Positions 34,008 through 42,940 of a stretch of DNA of 64,000 nt are shown piece by piece. The DNA lies in NCBI RefSeq assembly GCF_014637345.1, contig NZ_BMEX01000009.1:1-64000 (forward strand), in the 5' to 3' direction. The first letter of the stretch is position 1, and every line of letters starts with the position of its first letter. Source of the DNA: Kroppenstedtia guangzhouensis (GTDB lineage: Bacteria; Bacillota; Bacilli; Thermoactinomycetales; DSM-45169). The translations under genes and the position numbers were made by a program. The notes beneath the pieces were generated by a model that saw only the letters and a list, made by a program, of their open reading frames with translations, had not been told where the DNA came from and made no database searches.

Positions 34008-35279
34008 GTGGATATGGGCTCGCATAAAGAGAGAAGTAATGAACGCTGGATGCAGTTGTTGGGAATCACCATTATTATATCACCGGTTTTTCCTGCGGTG
34101 GTGTTGTTGTTACTGGGGGTTGTCATCCTTTTCACGAACAAAGACAAATGGAATCTCCTCGGATGGCCGGAGCGTATTTTTCTCGGATTTATGGTCTGGT
34201 CTCTGATCAGTTGGTTTTTCAATCCTTATCTCTTGATGGGTTGGTTGCCCGTCGGATTGATCCCAGTCTTGATGTTCGGTCTCTACTATCTTCTTTCCCG
34301 CTGGGTCAAGGTAGGACTTAACTGGGATTGGCGGCGATTTCAGAAGTATTACCTCCAATTTTGGCTTTTTGGTATGTACGCGGCAGTTGTGACCATTCTA
34401 CAACGTGTGGATTGGATTCCGACTAAAAAGTCCACTCTTTTTTATTTGCTGGGTTTTTATCCGATGCAACAGGCTGCATCCGTCCGCAGCATCGGCACCG
34501 CATCCAATTCCAACCTGGCTGCCGCCATGTTGATCTGCCTGGCTCTTCTCAGTATCTATGCTTCTTCGGTGTTGGTGGGTCGTTGGCGGAAGACCGGAGC
34601 TTTTGTGACCTTTGCCGTCATTTGCCTTGCCATTTGGTGCACCGGTTCCCGGGGGGCCTGGGTGGGCTTGGTGATCGGGCTTCTGATCCAGGTCTGGATG
34701 ACAGGAAACCGGAAACGCACCATCCTCCTGTTCCTCGGCTTGGTGATGCTGGGGCTGGTGATCTATACCAACCAAACATTGATTCCCAGGGAGGAGACCC
34801 TGTTTGCAACCGCAGAGGTCCGGATCTTTGTCTGGCAGAACTCCTTCCGGTTGTTTACGGAAAACTGGTTGACAGGTGTCCTCCCGTTACACTTCAGTTA
34901 TCTGTTTGATCAGTTGACGGGGCGGTATCTGTTCCATGCTCACAATGTTTTTCTGGGAATGGCGACAGATTTCGGGGTGGTCGGACTCCTTTTGTTCCTC
35001 AGCTTGATCGTGGTCACCACCAGTCGGGCACGCCGCTGGCGAAAGTCCGCAAAAACCAAAGAGGAGAAGCGATTGGCGGGGGTGCTGATCTCGATCATCT
35101 TTGCTCTACTCGGTCATGGAATGTATGATTATCCCATCCTTGCTCCCCAGATCGGTCTGATCTTTATGATCTCGGTGATTGTGATCCACGACCAATATGA
35201 AAAATGTTGTCTCGGCCGGCCTGCCCGGTTGGGTGGGGAGGGACGGACCGCTTCGATGGCGAAAGGAAAGCTTGTCTGA
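34008..35279 (+). CDS. O-antigen ligase family polymerase/ligase (Wzy_C)
   Basis: The 423-residue protein has about ten to twelve membrane spans. The Wzy_C core shows IWCTGSRGAWVGLVIGLLI (about 205-223), and a large outer loop ends in RYLFHAHNVFLGMATDFGV (about 310). The family polymerises or ligates surface glycans; in Gram-positives it serves capsule or teichoic-type polymers. GTG 34008 has AAAGGGAG 7 nt upstream and lies behind the promoter at 33939-33967. The stop overlaps the next gene's start by 8 nt. Confidence 0.82.
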   Translation: MDMGSHKERSNERWMQLLGITIIISPVFPAVVLLLLGVVILFTNKDKWNLLGWPERIFLGFMVWSLISWFFNPYLLMGWLPVGLIPVLMFGLYYLLSRWVKVGLNWDWRRFQKYYLQFWLFGMYAAVVTILQRVDWIPTKKSTLFYLLGFYPMQQAASVRSIGTASNSNLAAAMLICLALLSIYASSVLVGRWRKTGAFVTFAVICLAIWCTGSRGAWVGLVIGLLIQVWMTGNRKRTILLFLGLVMLGLVIYTNQTLIPREETLFATAEVRIFVWQNSFRLFTENWLTGVLPLHFSYLFDQLTGRYLFHAHNVFLGMATDFGVVGLLLFLSLIVVTTSRARRWRKSAKTKEEKRLAGVLISIIFALLGHGMYDYPILAPQIGLIFMISVIVIHDQYEKCCLGRPARLGGEGRTASMAKGKLV

Positions 35280-35886
35280 CATACATCCTTGGACCGAGGT
35301 GGAAAGTTTGAATGCCTTTTTCGCTCAGCTGTTCCGTCTCCGTCTGATCCAGCGCTGGAATCTGATGCGCAGTGTGATGCCGGAAAATGTGGCGGAACAC
35401 AGTTATCATGTGGCGGTATTGACCCATGCCCTGTGCACGATTGCCACGGAAATCTACGGTAAAGAAGTCCCGGTGGAACGGGCAGTCACCCTGGCTCTTT
35501 TTCATGATGTCACGGAGGTGATCACCGGAGACATCCCCGGTCCCGTGAAACACCACAACCCCCGGATTCAGAAAGGATTCCGGGAGCTGGAATCTCTGGC
35601 GGCGGATCGCCTCTGCGATATGGTGCCGGCAGAGCTCAAGGACTGTTACCGGCCCCTGATCCTCAGCGAGGATCCCGAATTATATCGCTGGGTGAAAGGA
35701 GCCGATCTTTTGGATGGTTATCTGAAGTGCCTCACCGAGATCTCCGCCGGCAACCGGGAATTCATCGTGGCTCGGGATGAACTGAAGGAGCGGATGGATC
35801 AACTGCAAATGCCGGAGGTCGACTATTTTCTGGAACATTTCGCCCCCGGCTTTACCAAAACTCTGGATGAACTTTCGGGAGAGTAA
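35272..35886 (+). CDS. YfbR-type 5'-deoxynucleotidase (HD domain)
   Basis: The 204-residue HD-domain phosphohydrolase resembles E. coli YfbR, which dephosphorylates deoxynucleoside 5'-monophosphates. Metal ligands are in ENVAEHSYH (about residue 39), LFHDVTEVITGDIPGPVK (about 79) and ADLLDGY (about 145). TTG 35272 is chosen over a long frame from 35197 because AAAGGA lies just before and the TTG overlaps the upstream stop (TTGTCTGA), a coupling layout. Confidence 0.85.
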   Translation: MSDIHPWTEVESLNAFFAQLFRLRLIQRWNLMRSVMPENVAEHSYHVAVLTHALCTIATEIYGKEVPVERAVTLALFHDVTEVITGDIPGPVKHHNPRIQKGFRELESLAADRLCDMVPAELKDCYRPLILSEDPELYRWVKGADLLDGYLKCLTEISAGNREFIVARDELKERMDQLQMPEVDYFLEHFAPGFTKTLDELSGE

Positions 35887-35890
35887 AGGG

Positions 35891-35920
35891 AAAACGGACC
35901 TCTGGGTCCGTTTTTGTTTT
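35891..35920 (+). terminator. Rho-independent terminator
   Basis: ACGGACC and GGTCCGT around TCTG, then TTTT. The same hairpin sequence recurs at 42825-42849. Confidence 0.9.
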
Positions 35921-36069
35921 GTCTGATCATGACATCCTGATCGGGGAGTAGACCTATAATTGGGTATTTACAAAAGATTAGAGGTAGAGTATATTATGTA
36001 TCAAATAATTCAACATAGTTGAATTATAAGAAACTCGAGAAGCGTTGGCGAAAAACAACCTCACGGAGG

Positions 36070-36161
36070 AATGGGTCTCACACGGATTGGCAGTTCAGAA
36101 CAGCGAAAAGGTCATGTGAAAGCCCATCTCGACCGCTCAGAAAAAAATCACAACGCTTCTT
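36070..36161 (+). repeat. Dispersed palindromic repeat, copy C
   Basis: ATGGGTCTCACACGG, then AAAGGTCATGTGAAAGCCCAT, then TCACAACGCTTC at 36148-36159 align with copies B and D. It ends just before the XRE-cupin gene and may have replaced its promoter region. Confidence 0.7.
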
Positions 36162-36191
36162 TGGGAGGGCTTACCCATCGATCTCACTGTA

Positions 36192-36734
36192 TTGGGAGAA
36201 CGCATTCGTAAGGCAAGATTACGGAAAGGGTTGACACAGCAGCTTCTGGCGGAGAAATGCAATTTAACCAAAAGCATGTTGTCCAAGATTGAAAATGGGC
36301 GTGCCTCGGCCGCCGTTGCAACCCTGTCCAAAATCGCCAAGGAACTGAACCAACCTCTGGCGTGGTTGTTACGGGAAGAAGAGGAAGAGCAAGATCTGTT
36401 GATCATCCCCAAAGAAAAACGAACCACGCATGGAAACAGCCTGGAAATCGGCTATGCATTTGAGAAATTGGCCAACCAACCCAGTTCAAGCAAGATTGAG
36501 CCGATGATTGTAACAGTTGATCCTGACCTTGCAGAAATTGAATCGTATACCCATGAAGAAGATGAGTTTATTTTTATCTTGGAAGGAAGCATCAAACTCT
36601 TTTACGAAAGCGCTTCACATGTGATGCACAAAGGGGACAGCGCCTATTTCAAAGGGACGAAGCCACATTTGTTCCTGCCAGCCGATCAACAATCAGCCAA
36701 AGTGTTAACCATTTTTATACAAGTGAGGGAGTGA
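36192..36734 (+). CDS. XRE-family regulator with cupin sensor domain
   Basis: The 180-residue one-component regulator has an XRE helix-turn-helix (about residues 2-58; RKGLTQQLLAEKC, TKSMLSKIENG) and a cupin (about 100-178; HEEDEFIFILEG, GDSAYF) that would bind a small effector. It lies 6 nt before the HMG-CoA reductase gene, so it probably controls this operon. The start is uncertain: TTG 36192 is 23 nt from GGGAGG (36163-36168), whereas ATC 36177 is at the right distance. Confidence 0.8.
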   Translation: MGERIRKARLRKGLTQQLLAEKCNLTKSMLSKIENGRASAAVATLSKIAKELNQPLAWLLREEEEEQDLLIIPKEKRTTHGNSLEIGYAFEKLANQPSSSKIEPMIVTVDPDLAEIESYTHEEDEFIFILEGSIKLFYESASHVMHKGDSAYFKGTKPHLFLPADQQSAKVLTIFIQVRE

Positions 36735-36740
36735 CATCGT

Positions 36741-38006
36741 TTGAGCACACGTATACCCGGTTTTTATCGTCTCACGGCGGAACAACGTCTGGAGATGGTG
36801 GCCGAAGCAGCGGATTTGACCCAGGAGGAGAGGGATCTTTTGTGCGGAAGGACTCCCCTTGAGATGACGGTGGCCGACCGTATGGTGGAGAACGCAATCG
36901 GATACATGTCGATTCCCCTGGGGATTGGACTCAATTTTAAAATCAATGGGATGGATCGCTTTGTTCCGATGGCGACGGAAGAACCTTCCGTTATTGCTGC
37001 TGCCAGCCATGCTGCAAAATTGGCTTACCAAACGGGGGGGTTTCATGTCACCGTTACAGGTTCGATCATGCGTGGGCAGATTCAAGTGGTTGGCATCAGC
37101 GACCCTTATGGGGCCATGGGGAGAATTTACGAAAACAAAGAAGCACTGTTGCAAGAATGCAATGCAAAAGATCCCACATTGGTATCCCTGGGGGGAGGTG
37201 CCAAAGATCTGGAGGTACATGTGATTGAGACTGCCCGGAAAAAAATGGTGGTGGTTCACCTCTTGGTTGACACGAAAGATGCCATGGGTGCGAACTCGAT
37301 CAACACCATGGCCGAAGCAGTTGCCCCCAAGATTGAAAGTATTACCGGCGGTCAAGTGATTCTGCGTATTATTTCCAATTTGGCTGACCGTCGATTAGTG
37401 CGGGCACGGGCTGTTTTTGAAAGCGCTTCAATCGGTGGGGATGCAATTGTCCAAAACATACTTCGTGCTTATGAATTTGCTGAGGCTGATCCATACCGGG
37501 CCGCTACACACAATAAAGGAATAATGAACGGCATTTCGGCGGTGGTATTGGCCACAGGTAACGATACACGTGCAATCGAAGCTGGCGCCCATGCTTATGC
37601 TTCGCGTTCGGGGCAATATCGTTCCCTCACACATTGGGAAGTAAACAGTGCCGGCAATTTGGTGGGCACATTGGAAATGCCGCTGGCGGTTGGCATCGTG
37701 GGCGGAGCGACGCGTTCTCATCCCATTGCCCAGCTGGCTCTGAAAATAATGAAGGTCCGGTCGGTGGAGGAGCTGTCCGGTGTGATTGCTGCGGTCGGCT
37801 TGGCGCAGAATTTCGCTGCTGTTCGAGCACTTTCCGCTGAAGGGATCCAGGAAGGGCATATGGCACTGCATGCCCGCAACCTGGCGGTCATGGCAGGTGC
37901 GAAAGGATGGGAGATCGATCAAACAGTGGAACTGGCAGTGCAGGCGAAAGATGTTCGTTTTGATACGATCACTAACTTGTTGACTAAAGTCAGAAATCGG
38001 AGGTAG
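36741..38006 (+). CDS. mvaA: Class II (degradative) hydroxymethylglutaryl-CoA reductase
   Basis: The 421-residue enzyme interconverts mevalonate and HMG-CoA. Class II signatures are ENAIGYMSIPLGIGL (about 51), the catalytic Glu in ATEEPSV (about 79), the dinucleotide motif DTKDAMGANSINTM (about 177) and the catalytic His in EGHMALHARN (about 375). Length and N-terminus (IPGFYRLTAEQR) match the Pseudomonas mevalonii type, which works in mevalonate breakdown. Start TTG 36741 after GAGGGAG. The regulator upstream and permease genes downstream suggest use of external mevalonate. No HMG-CoA lyase is in this operon. Confidence 0.92.
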   Translation: MSTRIPGFYRLTAEQRLEMVAEAADLTQEERDLLCGRTPLEMTVADRMVENAIGYMSIPLGIGLNFKINGMDRFVPMATEEPSVIAAASHAAKLAYQTGGFHVTVTGSIMRGQIQVVGISDPYGAMGRIYENKEALLQECNAKDPTLVSLGGGAKDLEVHVIETARKKMVVVHLLVDTKDAMGANSINTMAEAVAPKIESITGGQVILRIISNLADRRLVRARAVFESASIGGDAIVQNILRAYEFAEADPYRAATHNKGIMNGISAVVLATGNDTRAIEAGAHAYASRSGQYRSLTHWEVNSAGNLVGTLEMPLAVGIVGGATRSHPIAQLALKIMKVRSVEELSGVIAAVGLAQNFAAVRALSAEGIQEGHMALHARNLAVMAGAKGWEIDQTVELAVQAKDVRFDTITNLLTKVRNRR

Positions 38007-38009
38007 CGT

Positions 38010-38420
38010 ATGCAAAAATCGGAAAAGAAGTATATCGAAATTTTGGGCGACACAGTCCATCCAATTCATGTGACTGTTTCCATCATTCTTTGTGCAACCT
38101 TCAGCTTGACCGGTTTTTTGGCAGGCAAGCGGCTGTTTCCAGCTATTGCGGATGAAAAGATGATCCTTTCTTACTCTCTGCTGTTGGGAATTGGGAGTGG
38201 TTTGGCGGCAACCCTGATCGCTGCCCTCCTATTCAGGCCCAAACGATTTCTCATCGAGTCCACAGCCTCCCCGGAAGAGATTGAGGCGATATTGCATGAT
38301 ATGCAGATTGATCCGAGTGAAGAGGCTGACATGATTCAAAAGGATGCGGTTACACGCAAAGAGATGGAAGAGTTGGGGATTTCCCACATTTTCGTCGGGA
38401 AGGGGGACCGTTCTTCATGA
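38010..38420 (+). CDS. Small membrane subunit paired with TctA-like permease
   Basis: The 136-residue protein has two membrane spans (about 20-42 and 52-74) and a charged cytoplasmic tail. Position (GGAGGT, ATG 4 nt after mvaA; ATGA overlap with the next gene) makes it the likely small partner, TctB-like in role, of the permease. It is shorter and less hydrophobic than classic TctB (four spans), so the equivalence is inferred. Confidence 0.65.
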   Translation: MQKSEKKYIEILGDTVHPIHVTVSIILCATFSLTGFLAGKRLFPAIADEKMILSYSLLLGIGSGLAATLIAALLFRPKRFLIESTASPEEIEAILHDMQIDPSEEADMIQKDAVTRKEMEELGISHIFVGKGDRSS

Positions 38421-39769
38421 GTGTTCTCCTCATTTCATTACTGTTGGCGATCATTGGCGGAATTATTTTTTCAATTATCGGTCTCATTTCCGGGACAGAT
38501 GAAACCGCCACTCTTGTACCCTTTACATTAATCGTTGTTTTGCTGGGAACACCCCCGGAAGCGGTTTTTGCCTTTTTTATGTCGGCAATCTTGGCGAAAC
38601 ATCTGACCCATGCCATTCCCACTGCACTGATGGGTGTGCCCGGGGATACGATGGCCGTTCCTTTGCTGGACCACGCAGCGGCTTTGAGGAGGATTGGAGT
38701 GCCCCATGTGGCGTTGCGCAAGATGGTTTCGGGAGGGGTGCTCGCCGCTTTTATCGCTCTGCCAGTGTCCCTTGCCTTTGCCCAACTGCTTGCAGGGTTT
38801 TCTGATTTATTCAAGGAATCTGCCGGTGTGATCTTCACTGTTGCCGCAGTGATCATTGCATACTTTTCCAAAGGAAGGTATGTTAGCATCGTGCTGATCC
38901 TTCCCCTTGCAATGTTGATGCAAAGTTTGAATCTGATGGCCTTTGACAATCTGGGGAAAAACTTGAGTATCAGCTTCTTCTTGGGGATTGCCATCGGGCC
39001 GATGTTTGCTGATATGATGTTTGCGCTCTCTTCTTCTGCCAGACAGAGTTTGTTGCGTGACCGGCCGAAAGAGTATCATCTGGCACCGGAGGTTCGTTCT
39101 TGGAGTGGTTATTTTCCCAATCCCTTTCGGGTGTTGACCAAAAGGCAGACCGCGTATACAAGTGGGGCCGCGTTTCTGTCCTCTCTTACCTTTGCCTTCA
39201 GCCCTGTGGGAATGACATCGCTGTTCGGAGAAGCAACTGCTGCACGTACACGTGGATTGTACAAGAAGTCGACGACCAGTCTTTCAGTCATGAACGGAGT
39301 AACGGAATCCACCTACATTGCAGAAACCGTGATTCCGTTGGTCGCCTTTGGAATTCCATTGAGTCCCGTTGCCCTCGGACCCGCCGCGGCACTGTTCAAT
39401 GCGCCTCCGGTGTTCACGAGCGATCCTGTCCATAATCTGCACAGCTTGCTCAGTGTTTGGGATTTCTTGATCTATGGTTTGTTGGGAATGATTGTGGCTT
39501 TCTTGATTGCTTACCCATTTACAATGAACTATGCACGGAAAGCGACTGTTTGGGTGATGAAAAATATCAGCCATGAAGCGATCATCGGAATGTTTATGGG
39601 GTTGGTTGCAGTACTCGCCTTCTATGAAGGTGAGCTGGTGGGAATCCTTGTCACCTTTGCGGTTGCCACTGTTGGCGGTTTACTGAATCGGATTCTGGGA
39701 ATGGGTTCCGGAGTACAGTTTATGGTTTTCTATGGTTCCAGCTGGATGTTGGCCCAAATCGTCGGTTAG
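38417..39769 (+). CDS. TctA-family permease, candidate mevalonate transporter
   Basis: The 450-residue protein has about eleven membrane spans and resembles the large subunit (TctA) of tripartite tricarboxylate-type transporters, with a glycine/proline-rich first loop (GVPGDTMAVPLLDHAAALRR) repeated in weak form in the second half (VTESTYIAETVIPLVAFGIPLS). No periplasmic binding protein (TctC) is encoded here. Next to mvaA the likely substrate is mevalonate or a related hydroxy acid; this is inference. ATGA overlap with the upstream gene. Confidence 0.75.
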   Translation: MSVLLISLLLAIIGGIIFSIIGLISGTDETATLVPFTLIVVLLGTPPEAVFAFFMSAILAKHLTHAIPTALMGVPGDTMAVPLLDHAAALRRIGVPHVALRKMVSGGVLAAFIALPVSLAFAQLLAGFSDLFKESAGVIFTVAAVIIAYFSKGRYVSIVLILPLAMLMQSLNLMAFDNLGKNLSISFFLGIAIGPMFADMMFALSSSARQSLLRDRPKEYHLAPEVRSWSGYFPNPFRVLTKRQTAYTSGAAFLSSLTFAFSPVGMTSLFGEATAARTRGLYKKSTTSLSVMNGVTESTYIAETVIPLVAFGIPLSPVALGPAAALFNAPPVFTSDPVHNLHSLLSVWDFLIYGLLGMIVAFLIAYPFTMNYARKATVWVMKNISHEAIIGMFMGLVAVLAFYEGELVGILVTFAVATVGGLLNRILGMGSGVQFMVFYGSSWMLAQIVG

Positions 39770-39861
39770 TCGGGGTGGGCTAAAGGGACCGGGATGAGTT
39801 TTATATCTTTGCGAGCGAGAAAACTCCTCCTGGCTTCAGCTATGGGGACTGAGAGCGAGCG

Positions 39862-39924
39862 TCAGGCGAGGGAGGGGAATGGTTTTCACCTCTCAGCCTG
39901 ACCTCTTTTGCTCTCTTTTTTGCG
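39862..39924 (+). terminator. Probable terminator hairpin
   Basis: GTCAGGC (39862-39868) pairs with GCCTGAC (39896-39902), with inner GGAGG/CCTC pairing, followed by T-rich sequence. Confidence 0.55.
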
Positions 39925-39933
39925 TTAGATATC

Positions 39934-40398
39934 TTGAGGATCCTGTCCCGCCGTCAAAAAGGCGGTTCCAATTGGCACAAAGCCAAAGTCAAGGTGGCAA
40001 AGATTCATGAAAAGATCGCCAACGCAAGGCATGACTTTCTGCATAAGCTGTCAACCAAACTGATTCGCGAAAACCAAGTGATCTGTTTGGAAGGCCTGCC
40101 AGTCAAGTACATGGTAAAGAACCACAAGCTGGCAAAGTCCATCACCGATGCGTCATGGTCTGAGTTTGCGGCCATGTTGGAGTATAAGGCTAAATGAAGA
40201 AGTCTTGTCAAAGTCGGTAAAACTTTTCCTTCCATCCAACTCTGTTCTCGCTGTGGCTACAGAAACAAAGACGTGAAAAATCTCAACCTTAGAGTATGGA
40301 CATGCCCGGAATGTGGTGTTCATCACGATCGGGACATCAACGCGGCCAAAAACATTGCTTCCAATAACCTGTTTCTTAAATCGGACAGAAGGGCGTGA
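39934..40398 (+). pseudogene. TnpB (IS200/IS605 family) remnant with in-frame stop
   Basis: The frame holds the middle and end of a TnpB RNA-guided nuclease: [20 protein letters not shown], the RuvC Glu in [22 protein letters not shown], then after an in-frame TGA (40195-40197) [36 protein letters not shown] with the zinc finger and last RuvC Asp. The N-terminal half with the first RuvC Asp is missing. A short in-frame deletion that turned a Trp codon region into TGA is the simplest explanation. No TnpA nearby. Confidence 0.9.
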
Positions 40399-40405
40399 AT
40401 GTTGA

Positions 40406-41152
40406 TTGAAACCTATGATCTGGTTTGGAAATGTGAGTAAAACCTATGGAAAATCAGGAAGACCGGCGGTGGAGGGTTTGCAGTTGACAGTGGAGCGGGG
40501 GGAGATCTTCGGTTTTCTTGGTCCCAACGGGGCGGGGAAGACCACTACGATCAAGATGGTTACCGGAATCCTGGAGCCGGATATGGGGGAGATCGAGGTG
40601 GACGGAGTCTCCATCATTGATCACCCCGTCGAAGCAAAAAGAAAGATCGGCTATGTGCCCGATGGTGCCGATCCTTATCCCAGGTTGACCGGATTGGAAT
40701 ACCTGAACTTCATGGCGGATATTTACCAGGTGGAGACGGACATCCGCAAACAGCGGATCCCGGAATGGGTGGAACGGTTCGGGATGGAGTCGGTGATCGG
40801 GAATCTGATCGACAGCTATTCCCGGGGGATGAAACAAAAGATCAGTCTGATCGCCTCTATGATCCATCAGCCACCGGTTTGGATTCTGGATGAACCGATG
40901 GTCGGTCTGGATCCCCGATCGTCGGCCATTCTGAAGGAAGAGATGCGCAGACATAGCGACAGGGGCGACACTGTCTTTTTCTCCACCCATGTGTTGGAGG
41001 TGGCGGAGCGTTTATGCGACCGTCTGGCCATTCTGAAAGAGGGTCGGCTGGTGGCCACGGGAAAACTGGAGCAACTGCGCAAAGGGACCGGCGGCGATGT
41101 GGCGGATGAGCAAACCTTGGAACGCCTGTTTCTGGAGCTGACAGAAGGATGA
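40406..41152 (+). CDS. ABC transporter ATP-binding protein
   Basis: The 248-residue ATPase has Walker A GPNGAGKTTT (about 39), a signature variant YSRGMKQK (about 138), Walker B VWILDEPMVGLDP (about 155) and the H-loop STH. It is of the CcmA/YthP-type exporters pairing with the next gene (ATGA overlap). The start is unclear: TTG 40406 and ATG 40415 both lack a ribosome site, and the dead TnpB ends 8 bp upstream, so the native leader may have been lost. Confidence 0.88.
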   Translation: MKPMIWFGNVSKTYGKSGRPAVEGLQLTVERGEIFGFLGPNGAGKTTTIKMVTGILEPDMGEIEVDGVSIIDHPVEAKRKIGYVPDGADPYPRLTGLEYLNFMADIYQVETDIRKQRIPEWVERFGMESVIGNLIDSYSRGMKQKISLIASMIHQPPVWILDEPMVGLDPRSSAILKEEMRRHSDRGDTVFFSTHVLEVAERLCDRLAILKEGRLVATGKLEQLRKGTGGDVADEQTLERLFLELTEG

Positions 41153-42819
41153 GGGTGTGGCGTGCGCTGATTCGTGTCTCTTTAAGAAGTCATTTCCGGA
41201 TCTCTGTGTTGAGAGATCGATATCTGGTGCGGAAGGAAGGGATATGGGAACCGTTGTTGGCGCTGTTGTTTCTTTTGTGTCTCCTCCCTTTTGGCTCATT
41301 GATTCTCCTTTTTTACAAGGGGATATATGAGGGGTTGAAATGGGCAGGGCAGGCGGATGCATTTCCGGTTTTAACAACGGCGGCTGGCCTGGTGGGAGTT
41401 TTCATTTTCGGCTTCTTCCATATCATCGGTACACTCTACTTCGCTAAGGACAGCGAGGGTTCGCTTTCCCTCCCGGTCACCCCTGCCCAGGTGTTCGGCG
41501 CGCGGATGATTGGTGTCTGGATCGAAGAGGTGCTCCTCCTGGCGTTGATCTTTCTCCCGGGGTTGCTCGTCTACGGCTGGTCGGAGGAGCTGGGTTTCCC
41601 ATATTATGCCTCTCTGATCCCAACGATGGTGATTCTCCCCTTGTTACCCTTAAGCCTGGCTGCCGTCCTCGCGATGGGGTTGATGCGGGTGACCCACCTT
41701 CGTCGAAGCCGAAGTTATCTGCGTGCGATCGGTCCATTTCTGGGGATATTGCTTATACTGGGGTTTCAGGTGTTGATTCGGGGCGACTGGATGAAACGGA
41801 TGGAGGATACGAAAACGCTGGGAACTTGGCTGACCGCCGGTGGTCTGACGGAAACGATCAGCCACTGGCTTCCCCCGGCAACCTGGGTGGGAGAGCTTCT
41901 TCGTTTACCCATCGGCGGAGGCGGGGGAGTCGCCTGGTTACTGTTTTTGGGAGTCAGCCTGCCGGCAGCGATCGGTGCGGTGAAATTGGCCGATTGGCTC
42001 TATTACCAGGGCTTGCTCGGTGGCACGGGAGGAATGGGCGGGAAGCGGACCCGTGCCGACTGGAGGGAGTCCGTCGGGAAAGAGAGTTGGCCACTGGGAG
42101 CCATGTTCCGAAAAGAGTGGCGGATGCTGTTCCGGACTTCCGCTTTCCTTTTGCAGGCGATACTGGGGGTTTTGGTTTTTCCCTTGATGATGTTTGTTCC
42201 GATGTGGGTGAGTGGGAATGGGGCTCAAGACGTGGCGGATCTTCAATCCCTGCCTTTCATGGAGGAACTTCTGATCTGGAGCGGTGTGGGGGCGATCGCC
42301 TTTCTCACCGGTGTGAACGGGGTGTCCGTCTCCAGCATCTCCCGGGAGGGTAAACAATTCGCCCTGTCCAAAAGCCTTCCCGTCTCCCCAGGTCAGCAAG
42401 TATTGGCCAAGTGGCTGTTGGCGATGGTCTTCACCCTTTTTGTGATTGGGGTGGTGGTCGCGATGCAGATACTGGTGGGAGGAGGGGCTTGGGTTCTCCT
42501 GTGGACACTTCTCCTCGGGTCCGCTGCGGGGGCCGGAATGGCCGGAGTGGGAATCGTCATCAATCTGATGATTCCCCGACTCGACTGGAACACTCCCCAG
42601 GAAGCGATCCGGGGCGGCTACAACGGCCTGTTGATGATGATGATCCAAATGGTTGTGGCGGGCCTGGTGGCTCTGATCGTGTTTCTGATGAAATGGCTCG
42701 ATGTGCCCGACTCACTGATTTACGGAAGCACTTTTCTGTTGTTATTGGGTGGCAATTACGCTCTGTATCGGGGTCTCGGTTTCCTGGCCGGGGAAAGGTA
42801 TCGGAAAATCGAGGTGTGA
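41149..42819 (+). CDS. ABC transporter permease, large multi-span type
   Basis: The 556-residue protein has about twelve membrane spans without a nucleotide-binding domain and partners the ATPase just upstream (ATGA coupling). A central cytoplasmic loop (about 295-325) includes GAMFRKEWRMLFRT, followed by a second set of spans. Similar permeases (YthQ, EcsB-like) are exporters of unknown substrate in Bacillales. Confidence 0.82.
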   Translation: MRVWRALIRVSLRSHFRISVLRDRYLVRKEGIWEPLLALLFLLCLLPFGSLILLFYKGIYEGLKWAGQADAFPVLTTAAGLVGVFIFGFFHIIGTLYFAKDSEGSLSLPVTPAQVFGARMIGVWIEEVLLLALIFLPGLLVYGWSEELGFPYYASLIPTMVILPLLPLSLAAVLAMGLMRVTHLRRSRSYLRAIGPFLGILLILGFQVLIRGDWMKRMEDTKTLGTWLTAGGLTETISHWLPPATWVGELLRLPIGGGGGVAWLLFLGVSLPAAIGAVKLADWLYYQGLLGGTGGMGGKRTRADWRESVGKESWPLGAMFRKEWRMLFRTSAFLLQAILGVLVFPLMMFVPMWVSGNGAQDVADLQSLPFMEELLIWSGVGAIAFLTGVNGVSVSSISREGKQFALSKSLPVSPGQQVLAKWLLAMVFTLFVIGVVVAMQILVGGGAWVLLWTLLLGSAAGAGMAGVGIVINLMIPRLDWNTPQEAIRGGYNGLLMMMIQMVVAGLVALIVFLMKWLDVPDSLIYGSTFLLLLGGNYALYRGLGFLAGERYRKIEV

Positions 42820-42824
42820 ATGAG

Positions 42825-42849
42825 AACGGACCTCTGGGTCCGTTTTTTT
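42825..42849 (+). terminator. Rho-independent terminator
   Basis: AACGGACC and GGTCCGTT around TCTG, followed by TTTTT; same sequence as the one at 35891. Confidence 0.9.
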
Positions 42850-42940
42850 GTGCAGCGGGAAGTATAACCCCCCACGGATTGGGCGAAGATGGATATTGAA
42901 TCTAGCAAAAGAAATCTATTATTTCATGAGGTGATCTTCG

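Noticed and set aside
39934-40398. Active TnpB with guide RNA
   Set aside because: The N-terminal half and first RuvC Asp are missing and an in-frame TGA interrupts the frame.
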